In this document: positions 62,831-64,000 of the stretch, piece by piece
Position numbering within the stretch: position 1 is the first letter of the stretch
Layout: each line of letters starts with the position of its first letter
NCBI GenBank assembly: GCA_947000775.1
Contig: CAMQGK010000334.1
Location: 4,970,501 to 5,034,500, forward strand
From: Pterois miles
Taxonomy: Eukaryota > Chordata > Actinopteri > Perciformes > Scorpaenidae
Direction: 5' to 3'
DNA: 64,000 nucleotides
Program-made: the position numbers and the translations under genes
The notes under the pieces: model-generated
Told to the model about the DNA's origin: nothing
Database searches by the model: none
The model's input: only the letters and a program-made list of their open reading frames with translations

Positions 62831-63867
62831 GTAAGTCAAGTTTCCACAGTGTGACACAGTGAAGAGTCCATGAACTGTAGGTAGGCTCCAGTGTAACTCC
62901 TGACTATAAACGAAATGTGAAAAATGAATTATCAGATGTCAGTGGCTGCAGAGAGAAGAGACATCTCTATGCACAAATGTTACAGTAAATTATAATGGTT
63001 GTCAGAGATGTACAGTTACATTATAGGCCCGATTCATGACGCCAGTAAGTGTTAAGAATGTAGATTCATAGCAGGTCACTGTATGATGTGTTAAACTGGC
63101 TGAACATGCACACAAATGCAGGATGTTATCTGACAGACATCCCCTGCAATGGACCTTTTTTCCACCGTCATGCATCTTTCATGAGGGATTTGTTCAACTT
63201 TGATTAATAAACACAAATTTTGTTGTGAGGGAAATCTGTCACAACACTTCCATCAAACCTAATGAACCGATCTCCATCTCTTTCCAAATGATAATCTTTT
63301 TTGGATCGTATTTCTCACCATCAAGCTGTCCACAATCCTTCAGCATGCATAATTTAATCCACTGGCCTGGATTTTAAGTTGTGAAAATTGATTAGTACGG
63401 TGTTGAGTTCCCCTTGCCCATTCATCGGCGGCATGGTGCACCAGGGCATCTTTGTGTGACTTCATTCTGTATTAATATGCCAAAGGTCCTCTATTGAATT
63501 TGCCATGTGAAACCCTTGAGAGGAACCAAGTCTGATGTCAATATTAAGCTCTTTCCTCCTTGTCGCCATTGTTCTTCCTGACCTAGAAATTTCTTGGCCA
63601 ACTTTCCTACAAGCCATTAAAGTCCTGAACACTCTCATAGTACATTCATACAGGTGTTTTAAATTAGTTTGTCTACTCAGACCTCTTCTTCAGGATGGAC
63701 AGTACTTCCTGACTCCCTTGTTAGGTTTAGGGATGCAAAATCAAACCGTAAAAAAAAACAAACAGTTCAATTAGGTACAAACTGAACTGTGGGCTTGTTG
63801 AACCGTTGAAACGCAGGCTTGCTTATTGTTTGATGAGGTGCCAGAGACATAGAAGAGGCAGTTATTT
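62831..63867 (+). other. gltp intron 1
   Basis: No exon matching the next GLTP segment is seen. The sequence is unremarkable and AT-rich. Confidence 0.5.
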
Positions 63868-63925
63868 AGGCCTAAGATAAGATAAGATGAACCTTTATTA
63901 ATCCCCGGCGGGAAATTCGGGACTT
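63868..63925 (-). repeat. Retroelement 3' tail, reverse orientation
   Basis: The plus strand reads gataagataagatgaacctt then tattaatccccggcgggaaa. This is the inverse of the 'gggattaataaaggttcatc' tail with its (TATC)-like end, related to the element at 61480-61735. Confidence 0.6.
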
Positions 63926-64000
63926 AACCATTATGTAGCCTGCCTTATTTCATGTATAAAATCAGTATTATATAATATAGACATATCATTCATTACTATC

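Overview
The window is vertebrate nuclear DNA, almost certainly from a teleost fish. Short exons with GT-AG introns, long CA/TA/TATC microsatellites and teleost-type interspersed repeats (hAT-like MITEs, L2 LINE 3' ends, a Tc1 relic) all point that way. The repeat set looks like a spiny-rayed fish, but that is inference. There is no sign of bacterial or viral genes, tRNAs, rRNAs or CRISPR. Gene names come from reading spliced translations against remembered family sequences; no search was run.

Layout. 1-11.8 kb: the 5' end of sgsm1 (minus strand, first three coding exons; the rest lies beyond the left edge), with repeat-filled introns. 11.8-17.8 kb: intergenic, with an L2 fragment, microsatellites and a small unexplained exon-like island near 14.2-14.8 kb. 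17.8-25.4 kb: a complete serotonin transporter gene, slc6a4 (plus strand, 13 coding exons, 595 codons). 25.4-28.7 kb: gene-poor, with a Tc1 transposase relic. 28.7-29.7 kb: a two-exon gene for a very small membrane protein resembling C12orf76. 32.6-37.9 kb: ankrd13a (minus, 15 exons, 590 codons). 39.5-53.9 kb: git2 (plus, 760 codons). 56.5-60.6 kb: tchp (minus, 12 coding exons, about 499 codons). 62.7 kb to the right edge: first coding exon of gltp (plus).

The block C12orf76-ANKRD13A-GIT2-TCHP-GLTP, with strictly alternating strands, matches the gene order I recall for human 12q24. The genes do not form one pathway. SLC6A4 clears serotonin. ANKRD13A binds ubiquitinated receptors. GIT2 is an Arf-GAP scaffold at focal adhesions. 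TCHP is a centriole/keratin coiled-coil protein. GLTP moves glycolipids. SGSM1 is a Rab-linked RUN/TBC protein. 

The most interesting point is the company slc6a4 keeps. Human SLC6A4 lies on 17q11 near GIT1 and ANKRD13B, whereas this copy lies beside GIT2 and ANKRD13A. That suggests a second serotonin transporter retained from the early vertebrate genome duplications (probably slc6a4b). Its binding-pocket residues also partly resemble those of catecholamine transporters. Other points worth checking are two GC-AG introns (one atypical), an apparent one-base frameshift in tchp, and several foldback and MITE insertions. No wholly new biological system was recognised.
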